Assembly: GCF_000208865.1 (NCBI RefSeq)
Contig: NC_018397.1
Span: 5,547,748 to 5,611,747 of the forward strand
DNA: 64,000 bases
Source: Neospora caninum Liverpool
Lineage: Eukaryota; Apicomplexa; Conoidasida; Eucoccidiorida; Sarcocystidae
Reading direction: 5' to 3'
Made by a program: the position numbers and the translations under genes. The notes beneath the pieces are model-generated. The model had not been told where the DNA came from. It saw only the letters and a list, made by a program, of their open reading frames with translations, and made no database searches. Shown in pieces: positions 1 to 14,112 of the stretch (position 1 is its first letter; each line of letters opens with the position of its first letter).

Positions 1-139
1 TCCTCAGCAGATCTTACGTATAAATCTTTCTCGTACATCTCGGCCTATATATGTATACGCATGGAGAGACTGCATGTGCTCCTTCCTCCAGCCGATTGCC
101 ACCTGCACACACATGGATATGTATATGTATATATATGTA

Positions 140-181
<42 letters not shown>

Positions 182-309
182 GATGGATGTTTGCATGTGT
201 GTGAGCGTAGATGTCTCGTCTCGGTTCGCGTCAGTCTGTAGGTCGCTAGTCTCTCTACATGCAGGGCGTTTGGCATCGATGGAGAGTGTGTTTTTTTTGT
301 TTTTTTAAG
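1..309 (+). other. Intron of the EF-hand gene (left edge)
   Basis: No coding signal is seen. The stretch holds a (TA)n run near 143-178 and ends in a T-rich tract with an AG at 308-309, which serves as the 3' splice site of the first visible exon. Short reading frames here come from the TA repeat. Confidence 0.7.
143..178. repeat. (TA)n microsatellite
   Basis: A nearly pure TA dinucleotide run inside an intron, flanked by GTATATGTAT-like sequence. Runs of this kind recur across the window in introns and spacers, for example near 2181, 2232, 3305, 8630, 9239, 32809, 38085, 45118, 52187 and 56667. Confidence 0.9.
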
Positions 310-2182
310 CAAAACTGGCCAGAGCTCCTCGAGTACTTCAACGACATAGCCAACACGAACATCGATCCGAACCGCGGCATTACAGTTCCCGATCTGTTGA
401 AAATTTACAGCCTTCAGTCAGGTGAGTAAAAGATTCCCAGAGGCAATTCTCGGGATCTCTCGCGTTTTTCGAGCGGTCTTTTCCTCGGCCTTTCTCGCTC
501 GTTCAGTCGCCGACCCTAGACCCGCGCACTCGGCACTGCGCTCTGGGTTTCGCTGCAGGAGAGCTCGACCGGGACTACGAGAAACTGTATCCGATCATTC
601 GACAAGAAGATCTCGATGAAGATTTAGAAGACCTCGAACACCTGACCGATGACGACGAGATGGACGGGCAAAGCGACGAGGAGGTATCAGACTACGAGGA
701 AACGACGGAGGACGAGGAAGACGACGAAACCGACGCCGTAAGCCAAGAAAACGGTGCTAGAAGGACGCGCTTCTCTCTCTCCGTGACCACCGTGGTGACC
801 TGGATCGAGAGGAAACAATGCAATGTGGGAAATTTGATGTGGTCGTGAAGAGATGGTAAAATGCGTAGCTAGAAAGCAAACAAAGACAACGTGATATATG
901 TTTATATGTATATGGGCTGAGTGTCCGACTTCCGTAATTCGTGAATCTGCTTGACCGGCTCTTTCTCTGTCGTTCTCTTTCCGACCCTAGGGAGGTCTGC
1001 TGATGAAACGAGACACTGAAGGCAGGCGCACGCGCCGTCCCTTCACGGTGCGAGGCGAAAACGACAATTTGACGGCCGCGCTTTCTTCACTTTTTTCGTG
1101 TGTTTCTCTGTTTTCTCCACAGGGAAGCAAGAGCGGACTTCTCCAGAAAGGGGAAGGCGGCGGCGCGGTCAAGCTTGTGTCTCAGGAGGAAGAGAGGATC
1201 GAGATGGAGTTGAAGACGAATTTGAACGCGCGCAAGCTCCAGTACATTTTCAATTACGCGACACAGGAGAACAGGGGACCGTAAGTTCAGCCTGAGTCGG
1301 CGTGGGGAGAGAGATATGCGGCCTATGTCGAGTTCTCCAGCGCTCCTGCCTTGCACAGGAGAAGGCAAATCCATCGAGATTTCGCCACGCGTCCTTGAGA
1401 TCTACTCTTTTGTGTCATTTTCTCGCCAACGTGCGCAGGCACTGTGTGTGTGAGGGGAATGAGGCAATATCCGTCCGGAAGGTTCGGCGGCGTGGATTTG
1501 CCTTCCGACTCTCTCTGTGTGTTTTTGGTTTTCCATGCTTGACGCGGTTTCTTCTTCCCTTTTAATCGATCGAAGAGCAGAGGTTTTGGGTGGCCTCAAG
1601 AGTTTCCCAAAACCCTGCGAAAACGCTTTTCCTGTGGCGTGTTTTCGGGGCGTTGACGGGATGCCTAGCCACTTCATCCCAGGGAGGCTTGTTCTCTCGC
1701 GTTTTGTGTGTCGTTAACGCGCAGCGTAGTCGACGAGCTTATCTCTTCCGTCTCGTTTCTCGCCTCGAAGATCCTCGAAACGCACATTCTCCTTCTTTCT
1801 CCGGTTTTCGGGAAAGAGGCGATTCTCGGCGTCTCGGGAGGCTCCTCGCAACGCCTCGCGCGCATCGGCACGGTCGCGCCCGGTGCGGCGCTGAGCGACG
1901 ACGACCGCATCGCGTCCTCGGCCAGAAAAGTAAGGAGATCGCACGTTGAAGGTGGGAAAGTGGAGGAAATGCTCGAGGCCGCAAAGGCGAAAAAGAGAGA
2001 TCAGGTATACGCAACAGAGTTGCTGCTTGGCTGGACTACAGGAGAATGTGGGCCAGCAAGCTCGCTTCAAGGACCTCGGCAAAACACATTGGCCCTTTCG
2101 GGAAAAGGGATTCCAAACACCTTTCCCATTCCTCCGCTTGCATACGTACGTATACATGCCTCTCCATATAAACATATACAGA

Positions 2183-2213
<31 letters not shown>

Positions 2214-2227
2214 ATATGGTGTAGGCA

Positions 2228-2258
<31 letters not shown>

Positions 2259-5200
2259 CGTCCCATCATGGGATGTGTCTTAGGAAAGAGGTTCGACATT
2301 TTGTTCGCGCGCCTGTAGTCGCGGCGTTTGTGGCGTTCTCTCTGCCTTTCCGTCGTCCAGTTTCAGTTGGCCAGCAACTGGTGTGGGTTTGGCGAGAGTC
2401 TGTCTCGGTCCGGCAGGCTGTCTCTTTGAGTCGGTGTTCGCCGCGGTTTCGCTGTGTTCTCTAGGACGAACGGTTCGTGACGATGATGAAGGTGATTCAG
2501 CTCGAGTTCATCCAGGAGTTGTCGCGGCAGTTTCGGCTGGTCCACACGGCGATGTTCGACACCCAGAACGTGCGCGCGGGCGTGCAAGACTTTTACGACA
2601 ACGTGATACCGCAGCAAGTGTCGACGAAGGCCTCGCGGCTGTTGAACCAGAGTCTGGAGCTGTCCAGGGCGGACGTGTACCCAACAAACGCGGAAATCTT
2701 GTCGACTTCGCCGCCAAAGACCGCCAGCCAGCTGCTGCGTTCGATCCAGAAATACCGCATCGAAAACGACCAGGAACTCAAACAAGTCCTGACGTGCATT
2801 TGGAAAACCCAGGGCGCGCTCCAAATCAAACTCCAAGTGCACCTTGTCTGCAAAACGCTCCTCGACCTCGAACTCCTCACCGAAAGCGACTTCGTCTCAA
2901 CCACTGCCGAAGTCCCCACTGAAGCCGGACAGACCCGAGAGGTGACAAACGGAAAGGCTCAAAACCGCGAACCGTCTCCCTCCTTCAATACGCACAGGCA
3001 TATACGCATACATGTGTTCTGTTTGCACATATATATCTCTATCCATATATATATATATATACATGTATTTTTGTTTTTGGGATTTGCGCGGGGGCTAGGA
3101 TAAGGCAGAGCAGCTCTGCAGGACGCTGTAGGGTCTGCTGAGTTTTACGACGAAAAGCCTCGAGGGGACAGAAATGCGAACGGACGGGGCGCGAAGCCCA
3201 TACACGCGTCACACGAGTTTCAGAGGGTCACACGCACCCGCGCACGCATATCAAATTGCAGAGCCAGGACTCGCACGGACAGATGCAGTTGCACACATCT
3301 ATAACATATATATATATATATATATATAATGGTTGTCTCACAGGCAGACTGCGTCATGAGCTCTCCGCTGTCCTTGACGAGTTCCCCGGAAATAATTGCC
3401 TACGCGCGACACGGGTTTCCCTGTTCCTGTCTTCAGTTCCGAGCTCTCTGCCCGAGAGAGCCTGCGTGCCTGAAGCTGATTACGGAGGCGATGGACAAAC
3501 AACTTGGAGGGCGCCTGCGTCGGATGACTTCGACGACGCATCTGGTTCAAGTTCTCCGGCACATTATCGAAAGAAATGTGTGGCTCGATTGTGAGTCGTG
3601 TCTCGGGTGACGGCGCGTTGGGCATTGGTGCGGGGTGTCTGTACAGCGAGCGACAGAGTGAGGCGTCCGGAGGCAACCTCAGTTTCTTGTTTACGGTGCA
3701 CGCGCTTCCTCTGCTGCGCAATCGCCTTTGCTTACGGCAGTGATTCGGATCGCCTTTGGCATGGTTTCCTCCCTCGTTTTTTCTCAGGTTTTATCTTCCT
3801 CGTTCAGCTGATGGGAAACGACATCTACGTTGACGAGCTCCCTGGCGGAGCCGTCGGAGTCGACGGCTCCTCCGGGCGCTTCAAGGACCGAAATCCTTCC
3901 GGTAGGGATTGGTGTTGGGAGATTTTTGTAGACGATGAATCCCGGAAAACCGAGACCGTTCAGGTTCTTCCTGGCCGTGCCCAGATGTCCAGCTGCGCAT
4001 AGATTCGTCCGCCGGCACCGAGGTCACGCAGTCCCAAAAATCTAACATTTCTCGATCCCCAAACACCCTGTGGCCATTCTCCACCTGTCGGCTCCCATGT
4101 ATCGAGTTAGATCAATCTCGATACACCCATTCACATACGCATGCATTTACCTATATAGGCGCAATTCCGATATATAAACATATATATATATATATATGAA
4201 TATATGTGTGCTTGGTGTTGTGTGTGTGTATGTGTTTAGACGAGTATGATCTGGAGAGTCCGACTCAGCAGCGGTACCGCCGGAATTTGTTGAGGATTCG
4301 CGCGGTGTTTGACCAGCTCAGCAACTTTGCGGGGTTCCTCCCGCTCGACCTCGTCGACGAAGCCATTCAGCTGTTAACGGACAACCGGCTGAACTTCTCG
4401 GGCGTGGTGGCGTGTCTCCAGCACCTCAAGATCGGCAGCGTGTACATCGAAGACAGCGGAGACTTGGCGAATACGTTTGACCACCTCGGAGTTCGGCGCG
4501 AGTCGCCAGTCTGCGACATTGAAGCCTCAAGTAGGGGCAGCGTCGCGCGTCGAAGGCGAGAGGCGTGCACGGTTGCATGCGTATAGATCTGCCGGAACCT
4601 TGGCATTTCGGGTTTTTTGCGAAGATGACGCGCTGCGCTTGGAGGTCGCCATCTGTGTGCGGCCGGATCGAGGGCGGAATCGACGCTCCGCCTCTCAGTG
4701 TCGGATGTGTGCCTGTGTGGAGTTTGCACGCCGCGAGCCAGAATTGTGTAACTCAAATCGAGTAACCAGAGGCACTAGAGCGCCTAGGAAGGTGGTCAGT
4801 GGATGGGGTAGTATTTGGGTACATCGTTTGATCTTGAAGGGGGAATCGACGCACACGCGAGCGCAGCAAAAGCCGACGAAACACACAGTGCAGTGTTTGG
4901 TGATAACTGAGCACAGGCGGATTTCTGGCGAGGCCAGTTGGACGTCAGACAGGCGGACGGACGCGGGCGTAGCTTTGTGTGTCTCCGCTTCAGGTGAAAC
5001 GGTCAACGAAGTGATTGACTGGACGTCTTTCCGCAAAGACCCCGGCTGGACTCCGGATCTGTTTCGCGCGTTCGACCGCCTGACTTCCTCGTGTCCCGGC
5101 TACATGGGCAAATCGCAGATGTTCGAATTCGTGAAGGAAATCCACAAGCTCTTTCAGCCGCAGGTCTCGGAAATGCGGAGAGGCCGCGACCGTCTTCGAG

Positions 5201-8200
5201 GCAGAAAGCAGGAACAGAAGGGAGGAATCACCCAACTCGGGGGCGTCTCCAGAGAGCAAGCTATTCGACAACTTGGAGCAGAAGACGATCTGGCTGGAGC
5301 CATCCTCCCTGCGGAAGTCACTGTCGATACAGCTGACGAAGTAAGCGCAGCAAACAAGCAGCGCCGGGCCAAAAGCCACTGCCCATCAAACTATCAGTCC
5401 GCACACATCTCTAGACACGCATGCACGTCCCTCCCTGTCCATAGATATATATTTAGATATATATTTAAATAGATAGGCAGGTGTTTTTATATATGTATAT
5501 ATGTATTTGGTTAGAGCAGATACCATTGTATCCCTGGTTTCGGCATCTTGCGTCGTGCTTGTCTTTGAAAGTCCATACCAAGAAAGAGGAATCTGGGAGT
5601 TTTGCGGCTTTGCCGCGTGGTGAGGTTCGAGCGCCGGCGAGGCCGGTTTTGCCCGGTGCGGGCTTCTTCTTGCTCTGCTGGAGCTTGCTTTTTCCTTCGC
5701 GCTCCACGGTTTCCTGGCGTCTTCAGAGCATGCGCATGGTTTCCTTCGAGATGTTTCACAAAGTGGCGACGAAGCTGGGCTTGTCCGTGAGTCACCGGCA
5801 CTCTCGCATCTTGTGGATCATTCTGTCGCTGGACTCCTACGAAGAAATCCAGCAGTTCCTGCCCGAACGCGACGTGAAAATGGGGCTGATTCGCATCTAT
5901 TTCCAGCCGCTTGTCGGCTCCGGACGGCCCGCGACCAACCGAGACGGCGTCTCTGAAATTACTGGCTACAAGGGCTACGTGACGTTTGTGCTTTTCCGGC
6001 GCATTCTGCGACAGCTCGGAGTCGTTATTTCCGACAAAGTGAGCGGAATTCGCCGAGGCGCCGCGGGGAAAGTCGAGAAAAGAGACAGACATGCTTCGGG
6101 GAGAGGCACAAAGTTTTGTTCGCTCCCAGCACATGCATCACCTTGCCAGGGAAAGGATGGGAATCCGCAAGGAACGAACAGATGAGGGGACACGTTGACG
6201 GTAGCCCCGCGACCTCATCGGTACACGCACACAGGCATCTGGGGCATGTCCATAGATACGCGCTTTTGCGTCGATCTGTATAAACGCGCGCACGCTCATC
6301 GCCTCAAACGTGCACATGCACGTAGGCGCCTATTCATAGGCATGTGTACGAATAGGTGTACACGTACATATATGTAGGATAGTGCTCGGTTTTGGAGTGA
6401 TTGTTTGCACACACCTGGCGTTCAAGCAGATATGTGATGGATCTGTATTGAAAAGGTTTTTTCGGTTACTTGCAGTCAGCGAGAATCCTCTGGGACGACT
6501 TGCCGAAAGACCCGCTGGACATCACGGATTTCCTGCCTTCCTCGCTGCTGAGCGAAACGTGTCCGACCAAGTACCTTCGCATCGAAATGGACAAGCTCGG
6601 GATGGATCCGATGAAAGGCCGAGTCGCCAGCATTGAAGTCATCCAGAAAAAACTCCCGCGGTGCGCAAGTCCCCAAAATAATCCAAAATCCTCCATTTGT
6701 ACATGCACATAATCATTTATATATATATATATATAAGACGATAGATGTGTGTCGGTCGTTGTACCTGTGTTTATACGTATAACTATACCTCTATATATTC
6801 ATAGAGGTACGCAGATCCATATAAGTATACATATCTATATATTGTGTGTTGGTAGACCTGCATCTTTCGCTCTCTGTGTAGGGAGAGGAGGCGTGAGCAT
6901 GACAGTTCCTTCGTGGCCGTGTTTTGCGTTTTCCGGTGGTGTGCTGTCTCGGTATTTTCCCTGCATTTTTCAGGTGTGAGTTTTCTTTGCGTGTCCCAGC
7001 ATGTTGATGACGGGGTTGTGGCCGGAGGCGATTCGCGTGTTGCTCAAACTTTCTCTGCAACTGGACGTTTCCGAGAGCCACATCACGACGGTCTTGACGG
7101 CGATGGACCGCCGCGCCAACCGGTACGGGCTGATTCGTCCGGAAGAAGTCGGTGCAATCTTGTCGAATCTCTCCGTCGAAGGCATGACTTTCTCCATGCT
7201 ACGCGACGTGATCCAGAAGATGCGCGTCTTAATGCCTGAGCAAGACATCAAACGCATGTTTGATCTCATGGACATCAACCAGGATCTCACGCTCTCTCTC
7301 GGCGAACTCCTCAGCGGCTTCGAGGTGCTCTTTGGGCGCCTCATGCCCGTCCTCGTCCTCAAGCAAGTCGGTCTCTCGAATGAACGCATGCTCATCATCC
7401 TCTCTTGCACGACGCTCGGTCTCCTCGCCTTCTTCGGCTTCCTAGGCCTCGCCTTCTCCAGCTTCGAGGTAAAAAGTTCGCGTCCGCCGAAAGCGTCCGC
7501 GCGAACAAACTAAGGAAAGAAGACGCTCGAAAACCCATACACACGCGTAGTCCTATGTGTATGTGTCTGCCTACATTGAAATGAATGTACATGTTGGGCA
7601 TATGTGTACTTTGATGTGCATTTATGCGTGGAGATGTAGCGGGGGTTGGAACGCTTTTGCGGGTTCATACTCTTTGCGAAAAAGGTAAAAAGCGGTACCT
7701 TCGCGTCGGCAAATGGGACAGCCAAACCGAATGCAGATGCACTCAACAAGGCTGCTGAACTTTGAAATCGACACGGAATACGTTTTCTCGTGAGGGAGGA
7801 CACAGATATATTTGCCTTTAATCATTCTGAGCGTATATGTACATATGTGGCGACGGTGCTGGGCGTCTTTATCGGCATGTATTAATATATACATGTATAT
7901 ATATCGAAGATGACGCAAGTTGGTGCGTATGAGCAGGCAAGGGAGGAAGTTGCGGGATATTTCTTTTGTGGTGAAAACGTATTTTTTCCAATTTAAATCG
8001 TGTATCATATTCGAGAGTCCGCCTACCGTGTGGTATCTCTACGCATTCGTCCATTTTCTGATCGGCGGGGGGTGTCCAAACTCAGGGTTGGATTTAGCGT
8101 GAATGTAGTGTCCGGTTTCTGACGAATGGAGGAGCGTGGACGCTCATCCCGACCCCCCCCCCTCGATATAGGGCTTCGATCGCAGTCGTTTTTTTCTGGG

Positions 8201-10644
8201 GAAAACCCACAACCTTTCGCGTTTTTCAACCCTGTCCTGTGAGAACTGGCGTGTCTCTGTCCTTGTTCCGCCCAGAGCTTGAAGAGCGGCATCAGCACGG
8301 CGGTTCAGTCGCTCCTGGCGGTGCTCGGAGCCGTTGGATTGCAGTCGAGTGCGAGTCAGGAAATGGAGCAAGTTCAAGAGAGAATGAAGGCGCACATTGA
8401 GGCCATCATGGGCGACCAGCTCTCGAAGGCGAAAGAACAAGTCGAAGAACTGCAGGAGTACATAAAGCCGGAGCCGCCTTCCAAAGAGGGGAAACCCACC
8501 AAGGTAGGCGCCAGGGTGACGGCAACCACGGGGCTTTAAAATTTTGTAAACAGAGGAGAAAACGAAACAGACGTCTAACTCGAGAAATGCAAAGGTCCGT
8601 CTGCATCCTCCACGGACCAGCAGACTTATACATATATATATATATATATATATATGTGAAGAGTCCGGTGAAAGTCTGGCGCTGCCGCCCGACGACAACA
8701 GAGAAATGGTGGGAGCCGTCGACAAAAAATGTGCCCACTTTCGCTCTCTCTAAATTCACATTTGGAAACATGCATGCGGTAATCCGGCGTCACTTTGACT
8801 TCCCCTCGGGCCTTTTCATTCCTGCTTTACCTAAACGGTCTTTCGGGGCAGAGAGCGGCGTCAGCCACCCTTCGGCTGTTGAAAGCCAAACTCTGGAGCG
8901 TTCGTTCTTTCAGTGCCTTCTCTGATCTAAAGAATGGCCCGCTGCGTCTTCTCTTTGTAGCTGCGATACTTTGTTCCCCGCAAATTCCGCCCGGACCTCG
9001 AGGATCCTCGGCCCTGCGTCACATTCTCTCCCGGCTCCTACGTGCGTTTGGACCCGACTGTCTCCGGTCGCGTCGATCGCGACAAACTGCGCTGGTCCAT
9101 CACGCCCCGCATTCCAAAGAAAACAGGCCTCACGTTCAACCCTCGAACAGGTAAAAAGGCGCCCTTGGAAAAAAAGCACCTAAAAAATGAGACCGATATC
9201 CACAGGGTTGCAGACCAGGACCGACTGTGTAGGTGCGGATATATATATATATATATGTATATATGTATATATCTATATATATATATATATATGAGGACGA
9301 CACATGATGGTGCACAGCGACTTAGGACTGTTCGCAGCAAATACGAATACACCACATAAATATTTTCGAGTCAGCAAGTGGAAAAAGTGTGCGCATGCGC
9401 TGGTGAACAACTATGCTTGTGTACGTATGTAGAGATTTCCATGTGTATATATATATGACGAGGGGCGTCTTGTAGTAAGCGCCGAAAGATCTGTCTCCGC
9501 AGAAACCCAGACGTGTGTGTACGTGCACTGGCCCGTGCGTTCGTGTAGGCATTATTGAGGGAACGATTCCGATTCACGAAGAGCATTCAGGTTCCTTCCA
9601 AGTGCCGGTAACGGGCGACAAGCGCGTGTTCAAACCATCGGCGTCCCTCAACGAGTACTCGGAGGTCGACGGAGTCTCCGACGACAAATACATTCATCGT
9701 AAGAGCTCGATTTCGCTTTGTTGGTGTCTGTCTTCAAGGGGAGGCTGTCTTCTTTCGCTATCCCTTTGTCGCTGCGCTCCAGAATCTCTCTGTGTGGTCT
9801 CCACATCCCTGCACTGTGCGCTGACACTCAAACGCATGCAACGGTGCATGTGCGCTCTCTGTGCTTCCTGAAAGAACGGCAGCCGCCAGTGAAAGAGGGG
9901 GTTGACACAAAGAATGTGTAGGCAGAGAAGCACTGAAGAAAAGTGAACAAATCGATAGATGCAAGCGCAAATTTCGAAGCAGCTACACAGACGCTGATGG
10001 TGAGGGTACGCCTGCCTTTTGGCCCTGTTGCATTTCTTGCCAGCGTAAACGCTTTGTCGTTTCGGTGGATGTTCGATGCTTCCCCTCAGACTATGATATG
10101 CCCCGACTGGGGACGCACCATGAATCGTTTGGAGAGAAGGTGTTGCGCCTGTCCCGGAAAACGTACACGGTCGTCGTCAGAAACTCAGCTGGATATGCGC
10201 GAACCCGCGTCACCTTCCAGGTCCGCTTTAGAAAAGAACCAAGTTAGAGGATAAACTGCGTGTGGCCTGTACATAACTGCACGCATGCCTATAGAGGTTA
10301 ACACACATTTACATGTGCAAGTCAATGAATCGGACGGTATGTGCACCCAGCTGTTTCTCCGCTACGAGACTGAGAGAGTCAGTTAGGCAAGTCGCCCGAG
10401 ACCATAGTGTCTCGATCTTCTGCGGCAAGGGGGTCATTTCAGTTACCTCCATGAGAAAGCGAAGTACCGTTTGTTGGAACTCGTCGACACGGCTGTTCCG
10501 GGGTTTTGCTCTCCTTCGCAGATCCAGCACCGAAGCATCATCGGTCGCCAGCAGAAGAAGGAGCCGGGAAAAGAAGGCGGACCCGAGTCGCGGAAGGACT
10601 TGAGAAAGCGGCAGACTGTCCGCCTCGCCGACGTCGATGTGTAG
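310..10644 (+). CDS. EF-hand membrane protein with C-terminal He_PIG/Ig-like fold (5' partial)
   Basis: I see 17 exons: 310-421, 559-737, 1123-1280, 1725-1929, 2465-2941, 3344-3590, 3788-3901, 4240-4530, 4994-5340, 5727-6038, 6476-6660, 7000-7468, 8276-8503, 8961-9150, 9549-9698, 10090-10220 and 10522-10644. All phases agree and give 1305 residues; the N-terminus is off the window. A degenerate EF loop lies at the left (NIDPNRGITVPD), followed by an acidic stretch in the second exon. The exon at 7000 has a canonical loop, DINQDLTLSLGE, with ligands D, N, D, T, S and E, then a hydrophobic membrane segment (IILSCTTLGLLAFFGFLGL). The next exon is coiled-coil-like. The C-terminus matches the He_PIG pattern (TGLTFNPRTGIIEGT, then TYTVVVRNSAG). 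A calcium-responsive membrane protein is inferred; substrate and location are unknown. Odd point: the donor at 10221 is GTCCGC. Without that splice the frame stops at 10247. The 10522 exon is preferred for its strong pyrimidine tract, matching phase and basic coding sequence. A further small exon near 1001 is possible. Confidence 0.8.
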
Positions 10645-12020
10645 AAAAGACGCAAAATGCACACCAGTGGTTGGGTGGTTAGCGACGCTGCCATTTCGTC
10701 CGAGGTCGATTCGGGCGAAGCACCGAAACACGGAAAGGCTCCTTGGTGGGTTCTGTGGTGTGAAATCGCTGGGAGATCGCAACTAGCCAGGTTTGTGGAC
10801 AACAGCTCACGTGGGTTTTCGAGGTTTTCATTTGCTCGCCTCCAGAGCGCGATACGTGGCAAGGAGCGAAAGTTGAGACGCAAGGCATTCACGTGGTGCT
10901 GGGCTACGACAGATTGGCCGCGGAGGAGCCGAGTCGTCATTTTGGAGATGCTTTTTGACTTTCCTGCTCGGCACGGGTTTAGAAAATCCATTAGCGTTAA
11001 TATAAATAGATAGACCTAAGTATTCCATCCGATGCAAAATCGTGATGTCGTTTTGTTACGTGACGAGAGGTGTAGCGTGTGTGGCTTTCCCTCCGATTGC
11101 GAGATACAGTTACAACGGTATAAAGTACATATTTGTGAATATGCACGGAGAAGGCGCGATGGAAGGGTTCTTTTTTATTTGTGCATACGTATGTGTGTTC
11201 AAATGTGGATATACCTGTCAGACCATGTATATGTGTCTATATCGATAAATATTTATAAACAAACTGCCGACTCGTCCCATGTACGCGATAGACCAGGCGG
11301 TTTTGATTCCTCAACATTGTGGAAGTTGCAAGTGACATCGAGAATCTCGGCAGATGGGGATGTGCCCAAAATTATTTGAGGGCGTTTTGTCAATCGTTAG
11401 GTCTAGAATGCAGGTTGAACGTGTTGTCTTCACTTGTCCACCCTCCGGAAAAACGCATCCATTTCCTCTTTTCTACATTCTCTCTTTCCTGTAGTACGAA
11501 TTGATTTTTCGAAACATTTCCAGTAGAAGGCGAAAAACAAGGTTTTTCGTCACCAGGCTCCCGGAGGCCTCACTGCTGCCATGCCAATCTTGACAACCAC
11601 CGTTTCTGGATTTTTGAATATGGAACAGCGTGCGCTCTACTTAGATTGACAAATCGGTCACAAAACAGCACATGAAAGTACAAACGACGCAGTCCTAGAG
11701 GCTTGAATCAAGGAGAGACTGCACGCGACATTCAGAAAATGAAGTTGTGACAATACATGTATGAATACATAAACATGTAATGGAAGAAAGGGTCGTGTTT
11801 CCCCATTGGGGGTGCAGAGGTATTGTAAGGACGTCGAAAATGGCGTTTGTGTTTCGTAGATTCTCATGGGGCCGACACCGGAATCTCGGCATCGCAGCTG
11901 TGTCTTACTTCGATCGCCCCCCTTCTTTCAGTTAACGCACTACGTCCCATCTGCACTTTCCTGCACGTCTCGCTAAGCTGAAAACGGGATTCTCCTGTGG
12001 GTTGGCTCTCCCAAACCCTG

Positions 12021-12065
<45 letters not shown>

Positions 12066-14112
12066 CGGCGTGAGACGCCTGCCGGCGGTGAGCCATCAAT
12101 GGTGGCAGACCAGGGAATAAATAAACATATGCAGGTAAGTATTTTTTACTTTTGTGACTATATGTCATCTGTAGATGCGAGCAAATTAAGATACAAAAAT
12201 GTGTTTCTCTGTAGGACGAGCCACCTAGAGCTGTGCTTTGTAGTCCTCGTTTGTGTCGTAGACGAATGCGGCCCAACGGCGATTGCATCATTCGCCTTTG
12301 AACCTGCCAGAATTTAGGACGCATTGGTTTGTTCAGAAACGAAGCTCTTGAGTTTGAGGAGTCAAATTGATGTCACCAGGGTGCGTTTTTAGCAGAACGG
12401 TAAGACAAAAACGGTCACGTTTGCTAGCAAGAAAAGCCAGGCGAATGAAAAGTGTTCTCCACATGACGAGAGTCTCCATGTGAGTGTGTGTTGTGAAAGC
12501 ACACAAACAAAATGAATCGCGTAACAAAGACACGCGTTTTGGGCGTGTAGACAGCACAACCCTGCTCACTCATGTATGCACCTGCATGCATAGATGTATA
12601 TATCCTATAGATGTGCATACATCCTGATACGCAGCGCCTGAGGAAGGTAAGTGTGTGAAACGTTTGAACAGACTCCTGGGATGTACATTCGTAGCTTCGT
12701 GCACATATGTTGCTTTGATGACTCATTGGATGGCCACAAGGACGCGCCACATCGATACCTGCGTTTCAGGGACTTCACAGCGTTACACATACCCCCACGC
12801 ACATGCAGAAGTACACTTATACACGTAATGTATGCTTACATAGGCAAGTCAGTGCACGCAAACCGTACATGATTTTCCGTGTAGAGGCAGCCCTTGCAAC
12901 GTCCCCTAGAAACAGGCGAGGCTCCATCTCGATGAATACCCCAGTTGTTTCCTTAGAGCCAACATGTGCACCAAAGTATACCTGCAATTGTTCCAGCATG
13001 CACAACATCAATGTTTGTCGCACGCCTCCACTGGAAGACGGCAAACACCCTCCTTGCACGCCTGGGACTGCTACAGAACTTCAGAAGGCCAACAGAAGAT
13101 GAACAGGAGACGGAACCAGAGAAGGTGAACCAAAAGCGGACGCGAGAGACGCGTACCGAGAAACGATCCGCCCTCATAGCGCTGCAAAACAGCTTCCCAT
13201 TCACCAGTCTGCCCGAGCCCGCATCTATTTACAAATGTGAGGATACTCTGTGTAGAGGGCAACCGCCAAAAATCGAGAGATAGAGAACCGAGTCGACACG
13301 CCGGCGACAAAAAAGGACAGCCTCCACCGGAACGCCAATGTTTTAGGAAGGTCGTCCTTTCTGCTGGAGATCCGACGAGAGTTTGACAAAAAGGGGGAAG
13401 AAGAAGGTTTCGAAACCCACTGATGCGAGGCCGTCGTCTGCATTGTGAAGAACGCGTTGGCGGGACTCTGAGATCTGCTTCTCTCCAGAAACCTTTTCGG
13501 CATCGACAAGCGCGTTTCCAGAACCAAAGGGAATCCAGATGGCGAGACAGCGGGAACAATGCTTCGAGGTGACAAAACAACCAGGGTTCACATCAGGCGT
13601 GAAGATTCATTTTTTCTCGTTTCGGGTGTCCTACGTTAAAACTACCTGCAACGTTGCTTCCTCGGCACGTACCGCACGAGCTTCTCGACGTTTTGTCCCC
13701 TGGAAGCTTCGCCCTAATTTCCCCGTCCTCTAACCACTTTTCAACTTACTACAGACCATGGGAGCGAAGAGAATCTAAGATGAAACTCCGTCCATGGAAA
13801 TCGAGGATTCACTGGCTGTATTTGTGAAACGTGATTAGTTCACCTCGCCTACACGGCTCTAAACCCCTGATGCCTCGACGTCTCGCGTGTGCAGGTTTTC
13901 CCCCCTTCTCCTCGAGGCTCGCTCTGTCAGATGTTCTTGGCCGCGCCTCTACCTGCGCTATGGCGTCAACACCCACTCGATGCTGCCGTTTTTCGTCGCC
14001 GGATTTGCGCTGCATCTGCCTGACAAGCATTTCCCGAGACTCCTTGTTTCCTTGAGAGCCTAACTGCTACGCCACTCTCTTCCCACCCGTCGTCCGTTCC
14101 TCCCTCGTCCGT
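10645..14112. other. Convergent 3' spacer
   Basis: This lies between two converging 3' ends and probably holds both 3' UTRs. I see no convincing gene. An open stretch on plus at about 12966-13283 has an acidic-basic segment but no family match, and an overlapping minus frame at 13225-13575 is equally open, so neither is called. A long TA run lies at 12021. Confidence 0.6.
12021..12058. repeat. (TA)n microsatellite
   Basis: An uninterrupted TA run of almost 40 bases in the spacer between the EF-hand gene and the cap methyltransferase gene. Confidence 0.95.

Noticed and set aside
10309..10782. Minus frame of 157 codons
   Set aside because: It overlaps the plus exon 10522-10644, which has a strong acceptor and the right phase. 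No splice or motif support on minus.
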